This document shows positions 26,436 to 33,532 of a DNA stretch of 50,035 nt, in pieces. Origin of the DNA: Phycisphaerae bacterium. Lineage in GTDB: Bacteria; Planctomycetota; Phycisphaerae; Phycisphaerales; SM1A02. Where the stretch lies: NCBI GenBank assembly GCA_002702575.1, contig PAAJ01000016.1, positions 283,907 through 333,941 on the forward strand, written 5' to 3'. The notes under the pieces were generated by a model, which did no database searches, was not told where the DNA came from, and saw only the letters and a list, made by a program, of their open reading frames with translations. The translations under genes and the position numbers were made by a program. How positions within the stretch are numbered: position 1 is the first letter of the stretch; each line of letters opens with the position of its first letter.

Positions 26436-27206
26436 TCAAGTCACTTTTCCGAAGGTGTTGATTGCCTGTCCCGCCAGAAGATCCTGTGCCTGCATGAGCT
26501 TGGCGTTGGCTTCCACAGCCCTGCCGATCTCGACGATGCCTGCCATTTCCATCACGGGCTCCACCGTGCTTGATTCCAGATAGCCCTGCCACAGAGTCGA
26601 TTCGGCATCACGCGACAGCGGACCCGCCTCGGGTGTGGGCACGATGAGACTGTCACCCACCTTGCGAAGCGCATCGGTGTTCTGAACACTGAACATGCCG
26701 ATGCGTCCCAGTTCACGGTCGCCCTGGCTGACCAGACCATCGGACCCGATCGTGATCGGGCCCGCCGGTACCGGGATCGTTCGATGTCTTCCATCGAGAA
26801 CCTTCAGCCCGGTGCCGAGCATCGCCAGGTCCCCTTCCGGATCACGTGTAAAACGACCATCTCGAGTGAGATGACGGCTCGAGGCGTCTCCTCGACCATC
26901 ACCGACGATGAAGAAAGCGTCTCCATCGATGGCAAGATCCAGCTCACCGTCGGTCGGCGACAGCGATCCCTGGCTCATGACGAATCGGGTGGGATCGGCC
27001 AATTGACCGCCCCCCAGCTGCTCGAGCATCCACTGGGGATCCGCCGAATACCCGCCCTCGATTCGAGCAGGCAGGCGTTGTGACGTGACCAGTTGGTCCG
27101 CCTTGAAGCCGTTGGTCTCGCTGTTCGCAAGATTGTTTGTGGCAACCTGAAGACGGTGGACCTGCGTCATGAGACCTGTGGCTGATTGATAGAAGCCGTA
27201 GTTCAT
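26436..27206 (-). CDS. flgF: Flagellar basal-body rod protein FlgF
   Basis: The start at 27206 gives 256 residues beginning MNYGFYQSATG, typical of FlgF-type proximal rod proteins. It has a GAGGGATGG ribosome site, and the upstream frame is non-homologous. LQVATNNLANSETNGFKAD is the rod signature. LDLAIDGDAFFIVGDGRG and the C-terminal PVMEMAGIVEIGRAVEANAKLMQ complete the family pattern. It precedes flgG, the usual gene order. Its ATG overlaps the stop of a small upstream ORF (ATGA), which suggests translational coupling. Confidence 0.9.
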   Translation of the reverse strand: MNYGFYQSATGLMTQVHRLQVATNNLANSETNGFKADQLVTSQRLPARIEGGYSADPQWMLEQLGGGQLADPTRFVMSQGSLSPTDGELDLAIDGDAFFIVGDGRGDASSRHLTRDGRFTRDPEGDLAMLGTGLKVLDGRHRTIPVPAGPITIGSDGLVSQGDRELGRIGMFSVQNTDALRKVGDSLIVPTPEAGPLSRDAESTLWQGYLESSTVEPVMEMAGIVEIGRAVEANAKLMQAQDLLAGQAINTFGKVT

Positions 27207-27391
27207 GACGAGCCATCCCTCGATTCGGAGGATCCTGCGGGATTGCCACCCAGCAGGGTGACATGCATGGCCGCGGCGGTCCGGGCCTTGAAGAGGATGT
27301 TCTGCCCCAGCTGACCGACCAGAGTTCTCCGATCCTGCATCTGCTGAGCCGCCTTGATGAGTCTTCGCGCCTTGTCTTTGTTCGTATCCAC
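27203..27391 (-). CDS. Small protein of unknown function leading the flagellar operon
   Basis: A 62-residue ORF starts at a GTG (27391) with a perfect AGGAGG ribosome binding site nine bases upstream. It ends in a TGA that overlaps the ATG of flgF by four bases. The peptide is basic and helical at its start (MDTNKDKARRLIKAAQQMQDRR), with a middle part resembling a helix (VGQLGQNILFKARTAAAMHV). I recognise no family. The canonical ribosome site and coupling make it likely to be translated. It could equally act mainly as a leader coupling translation into flgF. Confidence 0.55.
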   Translation of the reverse strand: MDTNKDKARRLIKAAQQMQDRRTLVGQLGQNILFKARTAAAMHVTLLGGNPAGSSESRDGSS

Positions 27392-27440
27392 CCGCTTCGG
27401 CCTCCTGCCTGGGTTGTTCCAAATCACTGGCAAGCTGCGT

Positions 27441-27535
27441 GCCGGTTGGGAAACCGGCTGGAAACAGAAGAAAACGGGGATGGGCGGGATCGGGATCGCG
27501 CCGTGCTCGCCGGTATGCGCATTTTCTGCGCATAC
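27441..27535. promoter_or_regulatory. Two perfect dyads in the divergent flagellar/Xer upstream region
   Basis: Between the flagellar operon (starting at 27391 on the minus strand) and the plus-strand gene at 27614 lie two perfect inverted repeats: GCCGGTT-GGGA-AACCGGC (27441-27458) and GTATGCGCA-TTTTC-TGCGCATAC (27513-27535). They occupy the space where promoters for both directions must lie. They could be operator sites for a regulator of the flagellar operon, or hairpins in leader RNA. No consensus could be assigned. Confidence 0.4.
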
Positions 27536-27613
27536 GACTGGCCAGATGGGGCCGCCGCGCGGACTCATATGTGGCCGACAGGCTCCACCGGGACCGATAG
27601 ATCCTTGTCGGAC

Positions 27614-27904
27614 ATGATTCAAGAGACAGCAGCCAACCTGGCAACCAACACGACTCCAACCGAGATGGAAGCGGAGTGTGGATCCTGCCCCTGGGTTGAC
27701 CATGCCCTGGCAGACTGTCGCAGCCGATTTCAACTGAAGGACATCGAACGAGCCATGGCAACCTGCTTCGGGGATTGGTCCAGTTGCGCTGTCTACCGGG
27801 CCATGATGCAGGAAGGTTCGAAGCCGGAACGTGAAATGCCCGTGCCCGTCATCCTCACAGTCCGACAACATGACCATGTCCCACTTCGACCAACCGGTTC
27901 GTGA
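27614..27904 (+). CDS. Small protein with a five-cysteine motif, unknown function
   Basis: The frame from the ATG at 27614 encodes 96 residues; ATGs at 27569 and 27665 are alternatives, none with a strong ribosome site. Cysteines lie at 22, 25, 35, 51 and 58, in the pattern C-x2-C-x9-C-x15-C-x6-C. They fall within CGSCPWVDHALADC and MATCFGDWSSCAVYRAM. The spacing suggests a metal or Fe-S site or disulfides, but I cannot name a family. The last 35 bases overlap the start of the Xer recombinase gene, so the two may be coupled. Confidence 0.5.
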   Translation: MIQETAANLATNTTPTEMEAECGSCPWVDHALADCRSRFQLKDIERAMATCFGDWSSCAVYRAMMQEGSKPEREMPVPVILTVRQHDHVPLRPTGS

Positions 27905-28784
27905 AGTCCTGAACTGGCTGCGCATCGAGGCAGGTCTTTCAGCTGCAACGCTGGAAGCCTACGAGCGCGACCTGAACTGTCTTGTCGAAGATCTGGTCCA
28001 ACAGGGCGTTGATCAACCGCAGGATGTCACACCGCGGCATCTCTCCGATCATCTGCAGCATCTGCATCGAGATCTCGATCTTCAACCGAGCAGCATCAGT
28101 CGTCATCTCTCGACGATCCGAACGTTCTTCCGTTTTCTGGAAGCTGAAAAACGAATTGATCGCAATCCGGCCTCTCCCCTGACACCGCCAACCCGATGGA
28201 AAAGACTTCCAGGCGTGATGACACCGCGGCAGATGAAGGCCTTGCTGGAAGCTGCGGATCCCGGATCGGGAAGACTGTGGCAGCGGGATCGTGCCATGCT
28301 TGAACTGATGTACGCAGCCGGCCTCCGCGCCTCGGAAGTCGGTTCAATCCGTCTGCATGAATACAAGGAGACGCTCGGCGTCGTCCTCGTACATGGCAAA
28401 GGCAACCGTGAACGACTGGTGCCAGTCGGAGAACCGGCCAGAAATGCCGTGAGAGACTATCTGGAATCGCTGTACCCTCAGCTGACTCGATTCGCGGACG
28501 GACGCGATGATCAGAGGTTGCTTCTCAGCAATACGGGTCGGCCACTGGAACGTGTCGCCGTGTGGCAGATCGTCAGAAGGCTGGCTGAACGCGCCGGTTT
28601 GACGAACATCCATCCGCACATGCTGCGTCACTCCTTCGCGACTCATCTCCTTGCAGGCGGTGCGGATCTTCGCGTCGTCCAGGAACTGCTTGGACATTCG
28701 GATATCGCGACAACCCAGATCTACACGCATGTCGATCGGAGTCGGTTGAAATCCGTTGTGGCGCAACATCATCCCCGCCCCTAG
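27870..28784 (+). CDS. Tyrosine recombinase, XerC/XerD family
   Basis: The protein has 304 residues from the ATG at 27870 (a second ATG lies at 27876). It has an N-terminal SAM-like core-binding domain (about 8-100) and a C-terminal catalytic domain with the full active site: Arg153 (AGLRASEV), Lys177 (GKGNRER), His250 and Arg253 (HMLRHSFATHLL), His276 (LLGHSDIATTQ) and nucleophile Tyr285. Length and the LxxHSxIxTTQxYTHV ending match XerC/XerD, which resolve chromosome dimers at dif. Nothing around it suggests an integrated element. Which of the two paralogues it is cannot be decided from one sequence. Confidence 0.93.
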   Translation: MTMSHFDQPVREVLNWLRIEAGLSAATLEAYERDLNCLVEDLVQQGVDQPQDVTPRHLSDHLQHLHRDLDLQPSSISRHLSTIRTFFRFLEAEKRIDRNPASPLTPPTRWKRLPGVMTPRQMKALLEAADPGSGRLWQRDRAMLELMYAAGLRASEVGSIRLHEYKETLGVVLVHGKGNRERLVPVGEPARNAVRDYLESLYPQLTRFADGRDDQRLLLSNTGRPLERVAVWQIVRRLAERAGLTNIHPHMLRHSFATHLLAGGADLRVVQELLGHSDIATTQIYTHVDRSRLKSVVAQHHPRP

Positions 28785-28806
28785 AAGGGGACGGAACATG
28801 AATCCA

Positions 28807-29883
28807 TCAGATTGAGATCGTACGGTCGAAGAACTTCAGACTGGCGGCTTCCTTCGCCATCTCAAGTGTCTGCTCCGTAGCGGCGATGGCCTTCCGACAG
28901 CCTTCGTGGAGGATGTCCAAGATGACGTCATCGGACTCGTACTGCTTTCGTCTGTCCTGCATCGGCTCCAGCAGCTCGCTGATGCATTCAGCGACACGGA
29001 CCTTGACGACACCGTCACCGATGTTGTCTCCGCGTGCGTAACGATCCCGCAGCTCGGCGACTTCATCAGGGGACTCGATGAAGGTCTCGACATATTGGAA
29101 CAGTGGATTCTTCTCCGGATCCACCTCACCGGGATCGTTCGGCTGTCTGTTGTCGACGCCGACGTAGATCTTCCCGAGCTTCTTCTTGACCTGCTTCGGC
29201 GTGTCCGTGATGAGGATGCTGTTTCCAAGCGATTTGCTCATCTTGTTGATGCCATCGGTTCCGATCAGTCGCCCGACCTTCCCGACATCGGCGACTGGAA
29301 TCGGAAAGACTCCGCCAAGGGATTCGTGCTCTTCATCCGGCGCCTTGTCGGGGACACCGCAGTAGTACTTGTTGAATCGCCTCGCGACCTCTCTGGTCAA
29401 TTCGAGATGTGGAACCTGGTCTTCCCCGACGGGAACGTCATGGGCGCGAAAGGCGAGAATGTCCGCGGTCTGACCGACCGTGTACAGGGGGAAACCGAAC
29501 GAGTAGTTGTCTTCCAGACCCTTGACCTTCAGTTCGTCCTTCAAGGTCGGGTTGCGCATCACCCGGTTGTATGGAAGAAGCATCGAAAACAGATAGGTCA
29601 ACTCGAGAATCGCCGGCACCTCGGTCTGAAGAAAGATCGAGGCCTTCTCGGGATCGACTCCCATCGCAAGCGCATCCCGGACGACCTCGATGCAGTCTCG
29701 ACGAATCTCTTCCGGCTTGTCTGCACGCGTTGTGAACGCATGAAGGTTTGCCACGAGAAAGAAGCAGTCATGCGTCTCCTGGATCTCGACCCGTCGTTTG
29801 ACGGAGCCGACCCAATGACCGATGTGCAGGGAACCCGTGGGCGTATCACCGGTAAGAACACGACGTCTGGAAGTCTCTGGCAT
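28807..29883 (-). CDS. trpS: Tryptophan--tRNA ligase
   Basis: The protein has 358 residues from the ATG at 29883. The class I motifs are present: SLHIGHWVG (HIGH box) after GDTPTG, and NKMSKSLGN (KMSKS). LPYNRVMRNPTLKDE and QTADILAFRAHDVPVGEDQ are the tryptophan and adenylate pocket segments typical of TrpS. It charges tRNA-Trp with tryptophan. The open frame further upstream is not homologous. It is convergent with the Xer gene and lies 23 bases downstream of the CPBP protease gene in the same direction. Confidence 0.96.
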   Translation of the reverse strand: MPETSRRRVLTGDTPTGSLHIGHWVGSVKRRVEIQETHDCFFLVANLHAFTTRADKPEEIRRDCIEVVRDALAMGVDPEKASIFLQTEVPAILELTYLFSMLLPYNRVMRNPTLKDELKVKGLEDNYSFGFPLYTVGQTADILAFRAHDVPVGEDQVPHLELTREVARRFNKYYCGVPDKAPDEEHESLGGVFPIPVADVGKVGRLIGTDGINKMSKSLGNSILITDTPKQVKKKLGKIYVGVDNRQPNDPGEVDPEKNPLFQYVETFIESPDEVAELRDRYARGDNIGDGVVKVRVAECISELLEPMQDRRKQYESDDVILDILHEGCRKAIAATEQTLEMAKEAASLKFFDRTISI

Positions 29884-29906
29884 GGCGGGATTGTACCGAA
29901 CCCGAC

Positions 29907-30854
29907 CTAGGCAAGCACCTGGACAAGATTGATCACGTTGAAGCCTGCATGCATGACGATACTGGCCAGCAGACGGCCGGTCTTCAGATAGACCCAACCG
30001 AATCCCAGCGAGAGGACAAAGAGTGCAAACAGACCACGCACATCCACGACGGCCCCATGCATGATCGCGAAGAGAATGCTCGTGATCACGATGGCCATCC
30101 ATGGAGATTCGCCGGCCGTCAAAAGACTTCGTCGAATGCCCTCCTGAAGAAGGCCGCGATACATGATCTCCTCGATCACCGGTGTTGCCACTGCGATCAT
30201 GATGAGCAGGATCACGAACCAGATGTCCGCCGTCTCCGCTGCGGCCTGAAGCTGAACCAGAGTGGCATGGCCCATCTCTGGAAGTGATCTTCCGATTACC
30301 CACATGACCACCAGCCCGACGACGGTGCTGACCAGAAGGACCATCGGATAGAACAGAATCAGGCCGCCGATGCCGGAGATCGAACCACGCCACCATGAAA
30401 CTGGAATCCGATCCATGTCGACAGGATTCCGTCTGGCTCGGATCAGTCCAAGAATGAAACCCGGTACGAGCAGCAGAATGACGACCTGTCCGACATAACC
30501 ACCGAGCATTCGAAAGACGGTTGAACGAATATCCATCTGCGACAGGTCAACGGGTTCGGAGCCCATGATTCCCGCCACGATCTGCGCCCCCATCAGGCCT
30601 CCCAGCAATGCCAGAACGAACAGGATCAAACCAGCGTTGGGCGACCATGCCCACCGCTTGAGTCGAGCCCGTTTCAGCCCGATGTCGGGCAGGAGCAAGA
30701 AGATGATCATCGCCAGGATTCCAAGTGGAATCGGCCAGAAATCCAGCCAGTGTGTTCCTGGATCGAGCACCGGAGACGGATCTCCTTGATTCGTTGATAC
30801 CGGCGCGGCTATAACGGTTCCGGGCACCAGCAATGGTCCCAGAAAGATGAGCAT
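29907..30854 (-). CDS. CPBP-family intramembrane metalloprotease (CAAX prenyl protease 2-like)
   Basis: The protein has 315 residues with about eight hydrophobic segments. The catalytic motifs of the CPBP/Abi family are present: Glu228-Glu229 with Arg233 (VIEEIMYRGLLQ), His266 (FAIMHGA) and His302 (MHAGFNV). The family includes prenyl-protein proteases and bacteriocin-immunity proteins; the bacterial substrate is generally unknown. The ATG at 30854 is preceded by a GAGGG site and gives a signal-like N terminus (MLIFLGPLLVPGTVIAAP). This start overlaps the start of the divergent trpC by eight bases. Confidence 0.82.
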   Translation of the reverse strand: MLIFLGPLLVPGTVIAAPVSTNQGDPSPVLDPGTHWLDFWPIPLGILAMIIFLLLPDIGLKRARLKRWAWSPNAGLILFVLALLGGLMGAQIVAGIMGSEPVDLSQMDIRSTVFRMLGGYVGQVVILLLVPGFILGLIRARRNPVDMDRIPVSWWRGSISGIGGLILFYPMVLLVSTVVGLVVMWVIGRSLPEMGHATLVQLQAAAETADIWFVILLIMIAVATPVIEEIMYRGLLQEGIRRSLLTAGESPWMAIVITSILFAIMHGAVVDVRGLFALFVLSLGFGWVYLKTGRLLASIVMHAGFNVINLVQVLA

Positions 30855-31674
30855 GCCCCCAACCCTCGAAGAGATCGTCCAGAACAAACGCCGAGAGGTC
30901 GCCGAAGCGCGTGAATCCCAGCCACTGGAGGCGTTGCGTGAACAGGTGGCCAGCGAAGCGCCCGCTCGCAATTTCTTCGGCGCAGTTGCCAATGGACGCG
31001 GACCTGGTGGCATCAATGTCATCGCTGAAGTCAAAGCCATGAGCCCCTCGGCAGGCAAACTGCGTGATCCCTATGACCCCGCAGGCATCGCCCTACAGTA
31101 CGAGAATGCCGGCGCTGTGGCGATCTCATGCCTCACGGATGCCAGCTACTTTGGAGGGAGTCCCGACCATCTCAGACAGGTCAAGCAGGCCGTCAACCTC
31201 CCTGTCCTGCGAAAGGACTTCATCGTGGATCCATGGCAGGTGTGGGAAGCCCGTGCCATGGGCGCCGATGCCATTCTTCTGATTGCCGAGGTCCTGTCCG
31301 AGGGGCAGGTGCTGGACATGATGATCCTGGCTCACGAGCTGGACATGACGGCTCTGGTCGAAGTGCATGAAATGGAATCTCTGCTCAGAATTCGACGCCA
31401 CATCGGTTTCCCGCATCCAGGCTACGGTCTGCTCGGGATCAACAACCGGAATCTCAAGACGATGACAACGGATCTGAACCACACGATCCGATTGCTTGAT
31501 CTGGTCGAGGACCAGGTCGACATCATCGTGAGTGAATCAGGTATCAAGACGCGAGAAGATCTTGTTCGTCTGTCACGTCATGGTGTGAGACGTGTTCTGG
31601 TCGGCGAGTCGCTTCTGAGAGAAGATGATCCAGGCCAGGCGTTGCGGGATCTTCTGGATACACCGTGGTCGTGA
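30847..31674 (+). CDS. trpC: Indole-3-glycerol-phosphate synthase
   Basis: The protein has 275 residues (start ATG 30847, or 30853). It catalyses ring closure of the anthranilate-derived ribulose phosphate in tryptophan synthesis. The TIM-barrel landmarks are clear: NVIAEVKAMSPSAG, GAVAISCLTDASYFGGS, VLRKDFIVDPWQVWEAR with the catalytic Lys, LVEVHEMESL, LLGINNRNLKTM, IVSESGIKT and VLVGESLLR. It is monofunctional (no TrpF domain). No other trp biosynthesis gene is adjacent, although trpS is close by on the other strand. Its stop overlaps the next gene's start region. Confidence 0.95.
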   Translation: MSMPPTLEEIVQNKRREVAEARESQPLEALREQVASEAPARNFFGAVANGRGPGGINVIAEVKAMSPSAGKLRDPYDPAGIALQYENAGAVAISCLTDASYFGGSPDHLRQVKQAVNLPVLRKDFIVDPWQVWEARAMGADAILLIAEVLSEGQVLDMMILAHELDMTALVEVHEMESLLRIRRHIGFPHPGYGLLGINNRNLKTMTTDLNHTIRLLDLVEDQVDIIVSESGIKTREDLVRLSRHGVRRVLVGESLLREDDPGQALRDLLDTPWS

Positions 31675-32432
31675 AACGCAGCAGTCAAAGCGTCCGACGC
31701 CGAGGTGGTCCGATCCGAAGGCTGCGACGCTGGCATCGTCGACTGAACTACGAGTCGGCGGATCGGCCAAGAACCCAATGGACCATGCGAGTGGATATCG
31801 CACTCGTTCTGTCGGGTGTGCTGGCGTTCGTGCTCATGGTTCTCCTCCAGGCCTCCGTCCAGAGAGTGAAGAACACGACAACCGTCGACTATGTGGTCGA
31901 AGCAAGAGAAGAGACCGTGGTCCTCATCCCAGTCGGCACGGCAGATCCTGGATCGAACATCAATACGGTTCACATCGTTCTGAAGACAGCCTGGGCCGGA
32001 TGGCCCATCCGAACCGCCATCGCCTCGCTTGATCCAAAAGTGAGTTGGGCACTTCCAGGGTTGACGGATGTCGTCGAGCGGACCACTCAACCGGGAACAC
32101 CTCTGAGCGATCATCTGGAACTGGCGCCTCAGATCCGAGAGGCCCTTGCCGATTCAAGCGATCCGGATATCAGAAGATTCGCAGAGGGCTATCGACTGGA
32201 TGTCGATTATCTCGTGTTCAGTATCGTCACGGGTGTCACATGGATGATTCTCTGGGCATTGTGTCTGCCTGTGATCGGGCTCATCGGTATCGGTGAAGGG
32301 GTCACTGGCCGCATGGGGAGCGCCCGCAGAAGAAGACTGCGACGTCAGAACCGTTGTGAGAATTGCGGCTACGACCTGAAAGGACTTGATTTCACGGCAG
32401 CCTGTCCGGAGTGCGGTGAGCTCCTGACCTGA
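31665..32432 (+). CDS. Membrane protein with C-terminal zinc ribbon (planctomycete type)
   Basis: The frame encodes 255 residues from GTG 31665; GTG 31671 forms a GTGA overlap with the trpC stop and is equally possible. A basic N terminus (about 1-25) is followed by a first helix near 46-64, an extracytoplasmic region, a second helix near 185-208, and a C-terminal ribbon with Cys231, Cys234, Cys248 and Cys251 (CENCGYDLKGL...CPECG). This CGYDL-type ribbon recurs in many membrane proteins of Phycisphaerae and other planctomycetes. Metal binding is inferred from the four cysteines. Function unknown; the trpC overlap suggests cotranscription. Confidence 0.72.
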   Translation: MVVKRSSQSVRRRGGPIRRLRRWHRRLNYESADRPRTQWTMRVDIALVLSGVLAFVLMVLLQASVQRVKNTTTVDYVVEAREETVVLIPVGTADPGSNINTVHIVLKTAWAGWPIRTAIASLDPKVSWALPGLTDVVERTTQPGTPLSDHLELAPQIREALADSSDPDIRRFAEGYRLDVDYLVFSIVTGVTWMILWALCLPVIGLIGIGEGVTGRMGSARRRRLRRQNRCENCGYDLKGLDFTAACPECGELLT

Positions 32433-32458
32433 GCGTCTGTTCTGATTACACTGACGCC

Positions 32459-33205
32459 ATGACACTGGTTCAACTCAAGATTGACGATGGCATCGCCCGG
32501 ATCCGGATGAATCGACCGGAGAAACGGAACGCGTTGTCACTCGATCTGATCAATCAGCTTGAAGACGTCCTGGCTTCCATTGCCCGGGATGAATCGATCC
32601 GGGTCATGATCCTCGGAGGCGAAGGCAAGTCATTCTGTGCCGGTATGGATCTGCAGGGCGTTCTGGACGATGCCCCGATGATGGCCGGCATGCTGCATGG
32701 CCTCTCCCGGGCGATGAGAGCCATCCGAAGGCTCCCCGTGCCCACGATCGCCCAGGTACAGGGGGCTGCCGTCGGCGGTGGTTGTGGCCTGGCCGTCGTC
32801 TGTGATTACGCCATCTCACATGCGGAAGCCAAGCTGGGCTATCCAGAGGTTGAGCTGGGGGTTTGCCCGGCTGTCGTCGCCCCTTGGCTCATCCGTCGCG
32901 TCGGCTCGGGTCGAGCCCGCGGACTCCTGCTGGCTGGCGGCACCATGAATGGCTCCAAAGCCCTTGAAATCGGTCTCATTGATGAGATCGCTGATCAGAC
33001 GGATTTGGAGCAGCGATGCCTTGATTTTGCCAAAAAACTAGCCTCAGGGGGCCAAAAAGCCCTTTCAATCACCAAAAGCTGGCTCAATGAACTAGAAGAT
33101 TCCATGGTCGATGGCCCGTTTGAGCGGGCCGCAGAAATCTCGGCCGAAGTCATCGTCGGCGAAGAGGCTCAGAGCCGTCTGAAACGCATTTTCAAGGGCG
33201 GCTGA
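32459..33205 (+). CDS. Enoyl-CoA hydratase/isomerase family protein, methylglutaconyl-CoA hydratase-like
   Basis: The protein has 248 residues, the normal crotonase length. CoA and oxyanion-hole segments are present: RPEKRNALS, KSFCAGMDL and GAAVGGGCGLAVVCD. At the position of the first catalytic Glu of classical crotonase there is Gly (GGGCGLA), while the second is kept (YPEVELG). This pattern, with CPAVVAPWLIRRVG after it, resembles the LiuC-type methylglutaconyl-CoA hydratases of leucine breakdown more than fatty-acid crotonases. That specificity is inference; the fold assignment is firm. A TACACT -10-like hexamer lies 14 bases before the ATG. A hairpin follows the gene at 33230. Confidence 0.85.
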   Translation: MTLVQLKIDDGIARIRMNRPEKRNALSLDLINQLEDVLASIARDESIRVMILGGEGKSFCAGMDLQGVLDDAPMMAGMLHGLSRAMRAIRRLPVPTIAQVQGAAVGGGCGLAVVCDYAISHAEAKLGYPEVELGVCPAVVAPWLIRRVGSGRARGLLLAGGTMNGSKALEIGLIDEIADQTDLEQRCLDFAKKLASGGQKALSITKSWLNELEDSMVDGPFERAAEISAEVIVGEEAQSRLKRIFKGG

Positions 33206-33229
33206 CCGCCAGTCCTCTTTTTCCGGTTC

Positions 33230-33251
33230 CCAGGCAGCGAAATCTGCCTGG
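33230..33251 (+). terminator. Hairpin after the first crotonase gene
   Basis: A perfect 8-bp stem, CCAGGCAG (33230-33237) and CTGCCTGG (33244-33251), has a six-base loop and lies 24 bases after the stop. A T-run precedes rather than follows it, so it would be a weak intrinsic terminator at best. Confidence 0.45.
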
Positions 33252-33301
33252 ATCGACTCCACAACCCATCCAGATCGCCTCCCTGGGCTGCCCCTCTCCG
33301 C

Positions 33302-33532
33302 TAGAATGAGCGACGTAACGGTCCGGCAGAAAGCCAGGCCTGGCTGCCCTCACGGGCTTGCAAGGCCCTCAGTCGATCCGCAGGCGCTCTTTCAAGCCTG
33401 CCCCCCCCTGTGACCAGGGGATGGCCGGATCAACGCCCACAAGCCACCAATCGGTGGCCTTCAGCCCTCGCGATCGATTGATCTCGATCGCCATCGGAGA
33501 TCCCCCCTTTCCAGTTTGGAAAGGAGCACGAC
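33302..33532 (+). promoter_or_regulatory. Structured 5' leader of the branched-chain catabolism operon
   Basis: This is the main part of a gene-free stretch of 327 bases (33206-33532). It starts with a TAGAAT -10-like hexamer (33302-33307) about 225 bases before the next ATG. Perfect hairpins follow: GCCACC/GGTGGC (33443-33458), GCGATCGA/TCGATCGC (33470-33491) and CCTTTCC/GGAAAGG (33506-33524). The last contains most of the AAAGGAG ribosome binding site (33520-33526) six bases before the start codon. GATCTC (33480-33485) can alternatively pair with GAGATC (33497-33502), which excludes the 33470 hairpin. This looks like a translational control element or riboswitch-like leader. No known class was recognised. 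Confidence 0.45.

Noticed and set aside
27428-27442. Sigma-54-like GG-N10-GC element (TGGCA...GC)
   Set aside because: A single loose match on the plus strand, pointing away from the flagellar operon. Its right end overlaps a dyad. Not enough to call a promoter.
27870-28784. Tyrosine recombinase as evidence of an integrated element
   Set aside because: Length and motifs match housekeeping XerC/XerD, and no attachment-site repeats, tRNA gene or phage genes are nearby.
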